NCBI GenBank assembly: GCA_025149285.1 | Contig: CP102274.1 | Span: 6,366,489-6,430,488, forward strand | Source of the DNA: Hungatella hathewayi | GTDB lineage: Bacteria; Bacillota; Clostridia; Lachnospirales; Lachnospiraceae | DNA length: 64,000 bases | Direction: 5' to 3' | In this document: positions 51,342-60,536 of the stretch, one piece after another | Layout of the letters: every line of letters begins with the position of its first letter | How positions within the stretch are numbered: position 1 is the stretch's first letter | Translations under genes and position numbers: made by a program | Notes under the pieces: model-generated | Told to the model about the DNA's origin: nothing | The model's database searches: none | The model's input: the letters and a program-made list of their open reading frames with translations, nothing else

Positions 51342-52643
51342 CTATTCGGTCAGTTGAATCATACGTATGACGGCCTCATCCAGAGTAAAGCTCTCATCCG
51401 TCTTCTGCTGCAGAAACTCATATATTTTATCAATTCTCATCAGCGCGTCATCCAGTTCCTTATTCGTCCCCTTCTTATACGCTCCGATCGAAACAAGATC
51501 GATGTTGCTCTCATAGACGGAGAGAAGTTTTCGGATCTTCCCTGCTGCCTCCTTGTGCTCCGGCATCACGATGTCGCTCATCAGACGGCTGACGCTGGAT
51601 AAGATGTCGATCGCCGGATACCGGTTCTGTGTCGCCACCTTTCTCGACAGCATGATATGACCGTCAATGATACCCCGCACCGTATCGGACACCGGTTCGT
51701 TGGCATCGTCCCCCTCCACCAGCACCGTGTAGATTCCGGTGATGGATCCCGTCTCAAAATTGCCTGACCGTTCTAACAGCTTGGGAAGCTCCGAGTAAAT
51801 GGAAGGGGTATATCCCCTCGCCACCGGCGGCTCTCCAATGCTCAGCCCCACCTCCCGCTGTGCCATGGCAAAACGTGTAAGGGAATCCATCATCAGCAGA
51901 ACGTCCATTCCCTGATCTTTGAAGTACTCTGCGATCGTCGTCGCCGTCATGGTGCATTTGGAACGCATCATTGCCGACTGGTTGGAGGTGGCCACCACCA
52001 GAACAGAGCGCTTTAATCCCTCTTCTCCCAGATCCCGGTTGATAAACTCCACAACCTCGCGGCTTCTCTCCCCGACCAGGGCAATGACATTGACATCCGC
52101 CTTCACATTCTTGGCAATCATGCCCATCAGCGTGCTTTTACCGACGCCGCTTCCGGCGAAGATCCCCATTCTCTGGCCCTTTCCAATGGTTAAGAGCCCG
52201 TCTATGGCCTTGACTCCCATCTGGATCACAGTATCAATTCTGGGCCGCTCCATGGGGTTGGAGCGTTTGCCGGTTATGGGATAATAAGCGACCTCCCCCA
52301 AAGGCCCCTGGCCGTCGATCGGCATTCCCATGGCATCCACGGTACGGCCGATTAACTCATTGGATACCGGTATCAAAAGCCGTTCTCCCGTATTGCGGAC
52401 CGTGCTTCCGTAGCCGATGCCCTCTGTCTCTTCATAGGGCATTAAAAGCACCCGGTTTTCACGAAATCCCACCACCTCAGCCATTACCGGCGGACTGCCT
52501 CCCGGAACATCGATGGTGCAGACATCACCGATTCTGCAGGCAGGTCCCATGGATTCCACCGTAGTCCCCACAATCTTGTCTATCTTCCCCAGATAGGTAT
52601 ACAAATTGGCGTTCTGAACCGCCTGTCTCACACTCTCTATCAT
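51342..52643 (-). CDS. fliI: Flagellar export ATPase FliI
   Basis: ATPase of 433 residues that unfolds and feeds export substrates. Walker A is AGSGVGKST (residues 163-171), Walker B VLLMMDSLTRFAMAQREV, and the P-loop neighbours GERSREVVEF are intact. ATG 52643 was chosen because of AGGCGG upstream and because the length fits FliI; a GTG at 52664 overlapping the fliH stop is possible but has no ribosome site. Confidence 0.96.
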   Translation of the reverse strand: MIESVRQAVQNANLYTYLGKIDKIVGTTVESMGPACRIGDVCTIDVPGGSPPVMAEVVGFRENRVLLMPYEETEGIGYGSTVRNTGERLLIPVSNELIGRTVDAMGMPIDGQGPLGEVAYYPITGKRSNPMERPRIDTVIQMGVKAIDGLLTIGKGQRMGIFAGSGVGKSTLMGMIAKNVKADVNVIALVGERSREVVEFINRDLGEEGLKRSVLVVATSNQSAMMRSKCTMTATTIAEYFKDQGMDVLLMMDSLTRFAMAQREVGLSIGEPPVARGYTPSIYSELPKLLERSGNFETGSITGIYTVLVEGDDANEPVSDTVRGIIDGHIMLSRKVATQNRYPAIDILSSVSRLMSDIVMPEHKEAAGKIRKLLSVYESNIDLVSIGAYKKGTNKELDDALMRIDKIYEFLQQKTDESFTLDEAVIRMIQLTE

Positions 52644-52663
52644 CTTATGCGCCGCCTGTCTCA

Positions 52664-53452
52664 CTATTTCAGTAATTCCGCCAGCTGCCGTTTTAAATTC
52701 TCCAATTGCACAAACACGGAGGCGTCCACAATCCCTTCCTCCGTCTCAATCTGCACATAGCCGGGCTGCTGCTGTTCCGGTCTGATGCGGACATATCCGC
52801 CGTTTCGGTCTCTCAATGGTTCCAGGCGTCTCTCCAGTTCCTCCACCAGGGCGATGGAGTCGTCTGACAAATGCACGGTGATCTCATTCTTATCCCGCTC
52901 CGACAACACCGCCTGCTCCACCATATCGGCCAGCCCTGCTCTGCCGGCGTCCACCTCTCTCTGCAGAATTTTTTCTGCTATCATGAGGGCTATCTCTGTA
53001 ATCCCGGCCTTTATCTCCTCCGAGTGCTCTTCCAGCCGGCGCCCTGCCTGTTCCACGGCCTGTCCAATCCTGACCAGGCCCGTGGAAATATCCGCTTCAG
53101 CCCGGTTGATACCGTCCTCATAGCCCTCTTCCTCCGCCTGCTTTTTCAGCCGTTCCGCCTCCGCAAGAGCCGTATTCACAATCTTGTCCCGCTGGGCGTA
53201 GGCTTCCTCTAAAATCCTGGCGGCAGACTGCTCCGCCTGGCTTCTGGCATGTTCCAGAATCTTTCTCTTTTCTTCAGATATCAGCGCATACCGGGGGATC
53301 GAACCATCGGCAGCTTCCTGAACTGCAGTTTCCGGTTCCCCGTTGGCCGTTTCCGCCTGATCTGCGCTGGGGCCGGGCATCTGATAGGCAGGAACCCTTC
53401 CTTCTCCCAGCACCGTCTGTCCGGACTTGATTACCCTATACAATGATCTCAT
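52664..53452 (-). CDS. fliH: Flagellar export ATPase regulator FliH
   Basis: Cytoplasmic stator of FliI, 262 residues. It begins MRSLYRVIKSGQT, has a long coiled coil (LISEEKRKILEHARSQAEQS onward) and the C-terminal domain ITEIALMIAEKILQREVDAG. ATG 53452 lies 8 bp after AAGGA and inside the fliG stop region; ATG 53461 three codons earlier is possible. Confidence 0.92.
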   Translation of the reverse strand: MRSLYRVIKSGQTVLGEGRVPAYQMPGPSADQAETANGEPETAVQEAADGSIPRYALISEEKRKILEHARSQAEQSAARILEEAYAQRDKIVNTALAEAERLKKQAEEEGYEDGINRAEADISTGLVRIGQAVEQAGRRLEEHSEEIKAGITEIALMIAEKILQREVDAGRAGLADMVEQAVLSERDKNEITVHLSDDSIALVEELERRLEPLRDRNGGYVRIRPEQQQPGYVQIETEEGIVDASVFVQLENLKRQLAELLK

Positions 53453-54443
53453 CCTTTCCATCCTTGGAGATTACGATCTCCCCCTCTTCCTCCAGACGGC
53501 GGATCACAGCCACGATTCTCTGCTGCGCCTCTTCCACATCGCTCATTCGGATATTATGCAGATACTCCATATCGCTCTGTATGGATTCCCTCATACGGTT
53601 TGACATGTTGGCGAATATCGCATTCATCACATCCTTGTTGGATACCTTTAACGCGACCGCCAGGTCCTTGGAATCGGTCTCTCTTAAGAAACGCTGGATC
53701 GACAGAGGATCCAGATATGCAATGTCTTCAAATACAAACATCAGCTTGCGCACATCCTCGGCAAGCTGGGGATTTTTAAGGTTCAGCTCATCAAAAATAT
53801 CTCTCTCCGTGCTGCGGTCCACATGGTTCATAATATCAGCGATATAATTGAGTCCGCCCACTTCCATGGTCTCTTCCGAGGACGAGGAACCGATCTTCTT
53901 CTCCAGCACCTCTTCCGCAATCTTGATGGCCATCGGCAGCGCCCTGTCCATGGCAGCGATGCGTTCCACCACATCCACCCGCGTCTCCTGAGGAAGATTC
54001 GCGATAATCTTGGACGCCTGCTCCGGAGTGGCGTAGGAAAGGATCAGCGCCAGTGTCTGCGGATGCTCGTTCTGTATCGCGGTCATCAGTGTCTTATAAT
54101 CTACTTTTCTGATAAAACTGAACGCCTTGGTCTTAAGCGCCTTGCTGACCCGGTCCATTAAATTTCTCGCCTGCTGCTGGCCGAATGCTTTTTCCAGCAC
54201 TTCCTTGGCGTAGTCTTTTCCGCCCTCGGTAATCACCTTTTCCGTCACACAACAATTGTAAAAGTCCTTGGCTATATCTTCCATCTCATCCGGTGCCAGG
54301 TGAGGAAGCCTTGTAATCTCCATGGACAGCTGTTCCACTTCATTCTCTGTCAGATACCGGAACACCTCGGAGGCCCGTTCCGTACCGAGCATGGATATGA
54401 CGGCCGCAGCTTTTTCTGCTGGTCTTCTTTCTTCTGCCGGCAT
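53436..54443 (-). CDS. fliG: Flagellar motor switch protein FliG
   Basis: Rotor protein of 335 residues that transmits torque. The middle-domain EHPQ motif is at residues 126-129 (NEHPQTLALILSYA). The C-terminal torque helix region is SNRMRESIQSDMEYLHNIRM with charged residues for MotA. It starts 2 bp after the fliF stop and overlaps fliH. Confidence 0.96.
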   Translation of the reverse strand: MPAEERRPAEKAAAVISMLGTERASEVFRYLTENEVEQLSMEITRLPHLAPDEMEDIAKDFYNCCVTEKVITEGGKDYAKEVLEKAFGQQQARNLMDRVSKALKTKAFSFIRKVDYKTLMTAIQNEHPQTLALILSYATPEQASKIIANLPQETRVDVVERIAAMDRALPMAIKIAEEVLEKKIGSSSSEETMEVGGLNYIADIMNHVDRSTERDIFDELNLKNPQLAEDVRKLMFVFEDIAYLDPLSIQRFLRETDSKDLAVALKVSNKDVMNAIFANMSNRMRESIQSDMEYLHNIRMSDVEEAQQRIVAVIRRLEEEGEIVISKDGKDEIIV

Positions 54444-54444
54444 A

Positions 54445-56064
54445 CTACTTCTTATCCTCCTTCAGCCAGTTGCTTATCATAGATGCAATGATCTCAGGGT
54501 TGTCCTCCGCAAAGGAGCGGACCTGATTCACCGGATCCTGTGGTTTTACGGGAATATTGGTAAGACGGTTTTCTACCGCGCTCTCTTCGGCGCGCTCCGC
54601 GATATCACGATCCAGCTCAACGGCATCCCCCTCAAAGGGTCCGAACAGCTCCTGGTCTTCTTTTCTCTGTTTCTTTTTCCTGTGGCGTAAAATGAGGAAC
54701 AAAAGTACAAGGAACAGGAAAATACCGGCCGCAGCTCCCGCTATCAGAATACGGGGATCGATTCCCCCGACACCAGGAGCCGTCACCGGAATTACCGGTT
54801 TTTCCGGTTCCGGAGTTTTATCCGATGCAATCTGCTGGAAGCTGGATACTACAATGTCTTCCGGCGCGATATTGGCGGCCTTCGACGCCGCATCGATCAG
54901 CTGCTGCTTCTTTGACTCTGTCAGATTACTGTCATTCACGGTAATCGCCACAGTCGCCTTCTGCAGCTTTACGTTGTCCTTCTCAATCTGTTTCTTGATA
55001 TATCCTACCAGATAGTCCACATCGCGGTAATAATCTCCGTTGGCCCCATTGGCTCCTCCGGTTCCCGCCGCTCCATACGTTGGAATATCCGTGTTGTTCT
55101 CTTCTCCGGCCACCCCGCCGGCGCCTCCGCCCTGGCCGTTTACCGACTGTCCAGTCTTATAGTGCTCCACCACGCCCTGACCGTTGTCCTGAGGCTCATA
55201 CTGCAGATCCTCGGTGATCATCTTATCGTAATCGATAACCACCGTCGCAGATACCCGAATCTGCCCCGGCGGATACGCCAGGGTCAGCACATTCATGATC
55301 TTGTCCTGAAGGCGCTTTTCCACCTTTGTCTCAAAATCCAGACGGCCCAGACCGTAGCTGGTCAGTCCGCCCACATCGTCAGACACCATCTCCTGCATCG
55401 TCTCCGCATTGACTACGGTTACATTCTCCGGAAGCAGCCTGGGAACGCTGTTGGCAATCAGGTTCTTGATGGCCCCCACTTTTTCCGGCGACAGTTCACA
55501 GTCGGGCATCAGGGTCAGGGAAACGGCCCCCGTACTGTCGGCCCCCTGATCGTCCCACACATAGTTGCTGTCATCGGATACATTCAGCGTCACTATCGCA
55601 TTCTTAATGCCGTTCATGTCCTTCAGGGTCCGTTCAATTCTGTCCTGAAGATTCAGGAGAAGATACTGGCGCTTCTCGAATTCTGTCGTGGTAAATCCCA
55701 TATTATCCGAAAAAATGTCAAAAGGAAGTGCCGTTTTCGGATATCCCAGTTCTGACATATCAAGCATAATGTCACCGACCTGGTTCTCCGGAACCGTCAC
55801 TTCTCCTTCTGCATTTCTCTTCGCGCCTACTCCACGACCGTTCAGCACTGCGAGTATTTCATTATTCTCTTCTCTTGAAATTCCCGGAAAAAGTACCACG
55901 TACTCTCCGGCTTTATTTGTATTTAACAGGATTGCCGCCGCCAGAGCGACGATGACCGCCGCCAGAACTCCCGCCGCCGCTGCTTTCCTTTTTTTGCTGC
56001 CCAAAAGACGGCCGACCGTACCGCTGCCGTCGACTGCCGTTTTCACTTTGTCTTTCACACCCAT
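54445..56064 (-). CDS. fliF: Flagellar MS-ring protein FliF
   Basis: Membrane ring protein of 539 residues. Two helices flank a periplasmic-side (external) domain: AAAGVLAAVIVALAAAILL near residue 45 and ILIAGAAAGIFLFLVLLFL near residue 440. Ring-building motifs include YVVLFPGISREENNEILAVL and VTVVNAETMQEM. The C-terminal tail that binds FliG is IIASMISNWLKEDKK. It follows fliE by 29 bp. Confidence 0.96.
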   Translation of the reverse strand: MGVKDKVKTAVDGSGTVGRLLGSKKRKAAAAGVLAAVIVALAAAILLNTNKAGEYVVLFPGISREENNEILAVLNGRGVGAKRNAEGEVTVPENQVGDIMLDMSELGYPKTALPFDIFSDNMGFTTTEFEKRQYLLLNLQDRIERTLKDMNGIKNAIVTLNVSDDSNYVWDDQGADSTGAVSLTLMPDCELSPEKVGAIKNLIANSVPRLLPENVTVVNAETMQEMVSDDVGGLTSYGLGRLDFETKVEKRLQDKIMNVLTLAYPPGQIRVSATVVIDYDKMITEDLQYEPQDNGQGVVEHYKTGQSVNGQGGGAGGVAGEENNTDIPTYGAAGTGGANGANGDYYRDVDYLVGYIKKQIEKDNVKLQKATVAITVNDSNLTESKKQQLIDAASKAANIAPEDIVVSSFQQIASDKTPEPEKPVIPVTAPGVGGIDPRILIAGAAAGIFLFLVLLFLILRHRKKKQRKEDQELFGPFEGDAVELDRDIAERAEESAVENRLTNIPVKPQDPVNQVRSFAEDNPEIIASMISNWLKEDKK

Positions 56065-56093
56065 AATTCCACCACTGCTATCTTTCCGTTATT

Positions 56094-56401
56094 TTAAATC
56101 TGCATTCCCATAATCTGAGTGTACGCACTGACTGCCTTACTGGTCAGCTGTGTCGTAAACTCGATCGCAGCAGCGGATTGTTCTGCCTGAATCAATGCTG
56201 TATGTAAATTATCGATCTGACGGCCGCAAGCTTCACATCCATCTCTCTGGTATCTTTCACCGCCTGATCCGCTTTCCTGACCGCATCCGTCAATATATTC
56301 TGAAAGCTGCTCTTTCCCTGCTTTTGCGGGGCTTTGTCCAGTTTTTTCATCTCCTCCAGAGATGCCGGACCCTCCAGCCTCGTTATCGGCACTATAAACA
56401 T
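56094..56401 (-). pseudogene. fliE: Hook-basal body adaptor FliE, frameshifted as read
   Basis: FliE joins the MS-ring to the rod. The start frame from ATG 56401 (with GGAGGGGAATT upstream) gives MFIVPITRLEGPASLEEMKK to MDVKLAA and then runs out of frame to a stop near 56192. The rest (QIDNLHTALIQAEQSAAAIE, VSAYTQIMGMQI) is in the -1 frame and ends at 56094. Both parts match FliE and together give about 102 residues, the normal length. Adding one base near 56217-56225 (minus strand GGCCGTCAG) restores AAGQIDNLH. This is a real mutation or a sequencing error. Confidence 0.85.
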
Positions 56402-56459
56402 AATTCCCCTCCAAACGCCCCTGTAATTTTGCTTTTGGTTACAAAATTTGGCTATTTTC

Positions 56460-56488
56460 AGTATAACTTTTTAAAATCGTTACGTCAA
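56460..56488 (-). promoter_or_regulatory. Sigma-A promoter of flagellar module 1
   Basis: On the minus strand TTGACG (56483-56488), 17 bases, then TATACT (56460-56465). It lies about 60 bp before fliE and is the strongest promoter match in the window. Confidence 0.85.
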
Positions 56489-56549
56489 CTTAAAACTTAA
56501 GAAAAATGTATGTTTTTGTAATAATTCTTACATTTTTCCATAATTTTCC

Positions 56550-56610
56550 AAAAAAAGACTATCATGGTTACATGGCTGTTTTCTGTTTCAGCCATCAACT
56601 ATGATAGTCT
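56550..56610 (-). terminator. Terminator of the cell-wall operon
   Basis: Arms AGACTATCAT (56556-56565) and its complement (56601-56610) pair, with an inner ATGGCTG/CAGCCAT helix. A run of T follows on the minus strand (56550-56555). It separates the wall operon from the flagellar promoter. Confidence 0.8.
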
Positions 56611-56622
56611 ATTTTACTTCTT

Positions 56623-57825
56623 TCAGCGAACCCACACTCCGTCGGAATTCAGGTAATAACCGCCCACACTCGTCCCGCGCACCATAGCTCCGGTATCCGG
56701 CGCGAAGTAGTACCATTTTCCGCTGTCCAGAAGCCAGCCAGTATGCATGCTTCCGTCACCGTCGAAATAGTAAGTACTGCCGCCCAGTGTCAGCCATCCG
56801 GTCTGCATGCTTCCGTCGTCTGACAGGTAATACCATTTCCGGTTATCCTGGAACCAGCCGGTCTGCATCGCTCCATTACTGTCAAGGTAGTAATATTTTC
56901 CGTTTTTCAGCTGCCAGCCGGTTAAAATGTAACCATCGTAATCAAACAGATACCATGCCCCGTCAATGTTCTGCCACGTGTTTGCCGGATAGCTTCCATC
57001 CGCATTGCGGTACCACCAGCCATCCGAATTCTTTACCCAGCCGATATTGGCCGGCGTCAGATTTGAATTCTGTCTGCCCCCGCCCTGGCTGTATGTCTGA
57101 TCGTCATCAATGTCCTGTTCATCGGAATATACCCAGTCACCGCTGGTAATATAGCCCTGCTCCTCCGTATCCTTTGGAATTGCACGGACACGGAACTGGT
57201 AACGGCCTGCCTGAGTCATAAAAGGATAGAAATCGTATGTGGTGGCATTGACCTTTGCCACTCCCTGAATCATCTGACCGTCACGGTACAGCTTCAGTTC
57301 ATATGCCCCGGCGTAAGGAACCGCTTCCCAGGTTCCTTTTCCCAGCGGATAACCAACCCATTCCGCGGAATTGGGAATATCCAGCGTGCCGGAAGCCGGT
57401 GTCAGTTTAACTGTCAAAAGAAGCGTCTCGTTATTATTCTGGCGTTTTACCGAAGCATAGGCTGCCCCCGTAATCTGGAACTTCCCCGCCCCCGTCGTCT
57501 TTTCGAAATAGCAGCCGCTTCTGGCATGGATCTCTATCTGCACTTTCGGCACATCTCCCGGTTCCCAGTATTCCTTATTGCCGTTCACCCACGTATATGC
57601 GCCGATGGTGTAGAGACTGCTGTCAGTCGTCACATAGACTGTGGCTGCATCCAGATCGTAGTCGGCCTTTACATCAGAACGCACCGTAATCGATACGGAA
57701 GTAATCGGTGTTCTCGTCTCATTTTTCACAGCGGCCCAAACCGTTCCTGAAGCATTCGGCAGTGCTGCCGTCAGCAAGCCGCACGCCAGAACTGCCGCCG
57801 CGGCCTGTCTTAACCTGCGTAACAT
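56623..57825 (-). CDS. Secreted protein with cell-wall-binding repeats (copy 2)
   Basis: Secreted protein of 400 residues. A signal peptide (QAAAAVLACGLLTAALPNAS) is followed by two unassigned beta-rich domains (residues about 30-240) and then by choline-binding/glucan-binding-type repeats from about residue 255 (GWWYRNADGSYPANTWQNID, GYILTGWQLKNGKYYYLDSN, GAMQTGW units). It has no catalytic motif that I recognise. It is a paralogue of the gene upstream, 18 bp away, and ends with the same YYLNSDGVWVR pattern. Confidence 0.85.
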   Translation of the reverse strand: MLRRLRQAAAAVLACGLLTAALPNASGTVWAAVKNETRTPITSVSITVRSDVKADYDLDAATVYVTTDSSLYTIGAYTWVNGNKEYWEPGDVPKVQIEIHARSGCYFEKTTGAGKFQITGAAYASVKRQNNNETLLLTVKLTPASGTLDIPNSAEWVGYPLGKGTWEAVPYAGAYELKLYRDGQMIQGVAKVNATTYDFYPFMTQAGRYQFRVRAIPKDTEEQGYITSGDWVYSDEQDIDDDQTYSQGGGRQNSNLTPANIGWVKNSDGWWYRNADGSYPANTWQNIDGAWYLFDYDGYILTGWQLKNGKYYYLDSNGAMQTGWFQDNRKWYYLSDDGSMQTGWLTLGGSTYYFDGDGSMHTGWLLDSGKWYYFAPDTGAMVRGTSVGGYYLNSDGVWVR

Positions 57826-57843
57826 ATCTTATCCTCCTGTCTG

Positions 57844-59073
57844 CTACGGTATCCAGATACCATCTGAATTAATGTAATACGTCTCTACCATCCTGTCCTT
57901 CACCATGCGTCCGTTATCCGGATCCAGATAATACCAGTTATCCTTATACCGGATCCAGCCGACCGCCATACTGCCGTCCGGATTCAGATAGTACCAGTCA
58001 CTGCCCTGCTGAAGCCATCCGCCTGACACCTTTCCCACCTGCGGATCCAGATAATACCACACCCGGTTGTCCTGGAGCCAGCCTGTCACCATGTCTCCGT
58101 TGCTGGTCAGATAGTATTCGTGACCGTTCTTCGTCTGCCAGCCGGTCAGCATGTAACCATCCATGTTAAACAGATACCATTTATCGTTGATCAGCTGCCA
58201 GCTGTTCACCGGATAGGTACCATCTGCATTCCGGTACCACCAGCCGTTTCTGTCCTGCTCCCAGCCGGGACTTCGGGAACCGGGACCGTTTCCCTGACCG
58301 GGGCCCTGGCTGCCGCTGCCAAAACTGCTGCCGGAGCCGCCGTTCCCTGAGGAATTCCGGGCCTCTGCGGCTTCGGCATCCCGTTTTGTAATCTCCTGAT
58401 TGTCTGACTCCGTCCATTCTCCCGCCTTTAAATAATCTGCTTCCGACGCAGTCTTTGCCACAGCCCTCACCTTGAAATAGTAATCGCCGCGCGACGTCAT
58501 CCGGGAAAAGAAGTCATAGCTGGTGGATGACGTCTTCTCCACCCGGTATACCATACTGTCCCCGCAGTACAGCTTTACTTCATAAGCCGGAGCGTTCTCT
58601 ACTCTGCTCCATCTCGCCTTGCCCAGCGGCGCCGATTCCCAGTAAGCGCTTTCCACGGTCCCCAGTGTCCCCTTAACCCCCTTCAGCTTTACTGACAGAG
58701 TCAGAGAATGGTTGTCGCTTCCCTTCTTTGCAGACGAATAGACAGCCCCCTTTACGGTGGCCTTTCCTGCGTTAATGGAACTGAAATAGTAGCCCTCCTC
58801 CGCCTCCAGTTCTATGGTTACCTTTGGGGTTTCTCCCGCCTTCCAGCTTCCTCTGGAATTTGCGAAATCACACGATACCACCCGGTACTTTGAACTGTTT
58901 GCCGTGGCTGAAACCGTGCCCTCATCTGCTTCCGCCTCCACCGATGAAGTGACGGTGACCGACACGGACTTAATCGCCTCTTCTCCAAAGGCAGTCATGG
59001 AATATCCGGCTGCCAGGAACGTTACTGCGGCAAGAAGCAGCCATAGCCTGCCGGTCTTTTTTCTGTATTTCAT
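57844..59073 (-). CDS. Secreted protein with cell-wall-binding repeats (copy 1)
   Basis: Secreted protein of 409 residues. The signal peptide is RLWLLLAAVTFLAAGYSMTA; two beta-rich domains of the same type as copy 2 follow (VSVTVTSSVEAEADEGTVSA; RGDYYFKVRAVAKTASEADY), then a Gly/Ser linker and wall-binding repeats (WYLFNMDGYMLTGWQTKNGH, YYLDPQVGKVSGGWL). ATG 59073 has AAGAGGGGGAAAG upstream; the open frame to 59190 overlaps the NlpC gene. It follows that gene by 28 bp, so the three are one operon. Confidence 0.87.
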   Translation of the reverse strand: MKYRKKTGRLWLLLAAVTFLAAGYSMTAFGEEAIKSVSVTVTSSVEAEADEGTVSATANSSKYRVVSCDFANSRGSWKAGETPKVTIELEAEEGYYFSSINAGKATVKGAVYSSAKKGSDNHSLTLSVKLKGVKGTLGTVESAYWESAPLGKARWSRVENAPAYEVKLYCGDSMVYRVEKTSSTSYDFFSRMTSRGDYYFKVRAVAKTASEADYLKAGEWTESDNQEITKRDAEAAEARNSSGNGGSGSSFGSGSQGPGQGNGPGSRSPGWEQDRNGWWYRNADGTYPVNSWQLINDKWYLFNMDGYMLTGWQTKNGHEYYLTSNGDMVTGWLQDNRVWYYLDPQVGKVSGGWLQQGSDWYYLNPDGSMAVGWIRYKDNWYYLDPDNGRMVKDRMVETYYINSDGIWIP

Positions 59074-59101
59074 TTTCTTTCCCCCTCTTATCTTTTCTCT
59101 C

Positions 59102-60343
59102 TTACCACGGCCTTCGTATTGACACAATCGTGCGGTATGCAGGATTATCGTCCACCCGGATTCCCGCCTTTGCCGAGCGCGCGTGAACAATTCTTCCGCC
59201 GCCGATATACATGGCTACGTGACCCGGATAGCAGACTAAGTCTCCCGGCTCCATGTCTTCATATGCAATTTCTCTGCCAAAACCGGCCTGTTCCGCAGAC
59301 GTCCTCGGGATTGATACGCCAAAATGGCGGTAGACCGACTGAACAAATCCGGAGCAGTCCGCTCCCGAGGTTAAGCTTGTACCGCCCCACACATAGGGAT
59401 TCCCCACAAACTGCAGTGCATAGTCTGCCACACTTCTTCCGAATTCTGTGCCTCCGGTACTCCTGATGATTCCAGGTCCTCCGTTCTGCGTCTTCCCCGG
59501 CCCGCCCTGCGCTCCCTGAGAACCGCTCTGCCTCCACTGCGCTTCGTTTCGGGCTGCTTCGCTGATCCTCTTCTGTTCTTCTGCTCTCCGCTCCTCTTCC
59601 TCCCGAAGAAGCCTGATGTCCTCTGTCCGCCTTCTTATAACCTCTGCCTGTTTTCCCGCTTCCGCCCTGGCGGCCTTGAGTCTGAGATCGAAATCAGACT
59701 CCTCTGCCCGTTTTTCTGTCATCATGGTTCGCAGCGTCTTTTCCCGGACTCCGTATTCCTGCCGTAAGCTGTAAAGCTCCGACTGCCGCTCCTCCAGCGC
59801 TTCCTTCCGGTTCCCCGCATCGCACTTCGTCTTCTCGTACTCCGTGATTAACTTCCGGTCATACTCGTAGAGCTGCTGAAAATACTCATTCCCGTTGATT
59901 ACATCACCAATGGTTTTCGCTTTCAGAAGAATATCCAGATAGGTAACTTCACCTTCTTCATAAATATACTGGATCCGCTTTTTCAGTATCTCGTACTGAC
60001 GCTTCCTTTTTTCCTCCGCCCGCTGATATTCCGCTTCCTCCCGCTCGATCTGCCGGGTCATATCATCCATGTCGGTCTCCAGCAGATCCATATCGGTCAG
60101 TAAACCGGTCAGCTCCTTATCCAGCCGGCCGGCCAGCGCGGCGGCTTCCCCCTTTTTTCTCTCCAGTTCCTCCGCTTCCCCGTTTACCGCCTCATACCTT
60201 GCCTCCGCCTCCTGCTTCTCCCGCTCCGCTTCGGATATGGGCGAGGCCGCCGATACAAAGGAAACCATCTGCCCCAGACAGACGGCAGCAGTGACAAACA
60301 GCAGGAAACGGCAGCACCGAACCGGTCTCTGATGCCCCATCAT
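59102..60343 (-). CDS. PcsB/CwlO-like coiled-coil peptidoglycan hydrolase, NlpC/P60
   Basis: Secreted wall endopeptidase of 413 residues. After the signal peptide (FLLFVTAAVCLGQMVSFVSA) comes a coiled coil (residues about 35-270) with YEEGEVTYLDILLKAKTIGD, typical of PcsB/CwlO, a Gly/Gln linker and an NlpC/P60 domain with catalytic C330 (GADCSGFV), H375 (YPGHVAMYIG) and H387. Enzymes of this design are held inactive by their coiled coil and released by FtsEX. The ftsE-ftsX genes are present at the other end of the window. Confidence 0.92.
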   Translation of the reverse strand: MMGHQRPVRCCRFLLFVTAAVCLGQMVSFVSAASPISEAEREKQEAEARYEAVNGEAEELERKKGEAAALAGRLDKELTGLLTDMDLLETDMDDMTRQIEREEAEYQRAEEKRKRQYEILKKRIQYIYEEGEVTYLDILLKAKTIGDVINGNEYFQQLYEYDRKLITEYEKTKCDAGNRKEALEERQSELYSLRQEYGVREKTLRTMMTEKRAEESDFDLRLKAARAEAGKQAEVIRRRTEDIRLLREEEERRAEEQKRISEAARNEAQWRQSGSQGAQGGPGKTQNGGPGIIRSTGGTEFGRSVADYALQFVGNPYVWGGTSLTSGADCSGFVQSVYRHFGVSIPRTSAEQAGFGREIAYEDMEPGDLVCYPGHVAMYIGGGRIVHARSAKAGIRVDDNPAYRTIVSIRRPW

Positions 60344-60399
60344 TTGTAATCCCCTGACTCATCTCATAATAATAAACGGCGTAACCGTTTGCTGCTATC

Positions 60400-60428
60400 A
60401 GTGTACCATAGCTGGAGAATAATTTCAA
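60400..60428 (-). promoter_or_regulatory. Sigma-A promoter of the cell-wall operon
   Basis: On the minus strand TTGAAA (60423-60428), 17 bases, then TACACT (60400-60405). The leader is about 50 bases long. Confidence 0.65.
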
Positions 60429-60479
60429 ATCAAGAATAAATTACCGGAATATTCCAAATTATGTAACCTGTTGTATCCC

Positions 60480-60521
60480 AAAAAGACCGGCATCCAACAC
60501 ATTACGTGTCGAATACCGGTC
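60480..60521 (-). terminator. Intrinsic terminator of the ATP synthase operon
   Basis: A 16-bp stem (60506-60521 with 60485-60500, three G-U pairs) and a 5-base loop are followed on the minus strand by TTTTT. It lies 15 bp after the atpC stop. Confidence 0.9.
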
Positions 60522-60536
60522 CATTCGCTTCAACCG

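Noticed and set aside
56192..56225. Programmed -1 frameshift in fliE
   Set aside because: The junction bases GCGGCCG do not form an X-XXY-YYZ slippery heptamer and I see no downstream pseudoknot; FliE is not known to use recoding.
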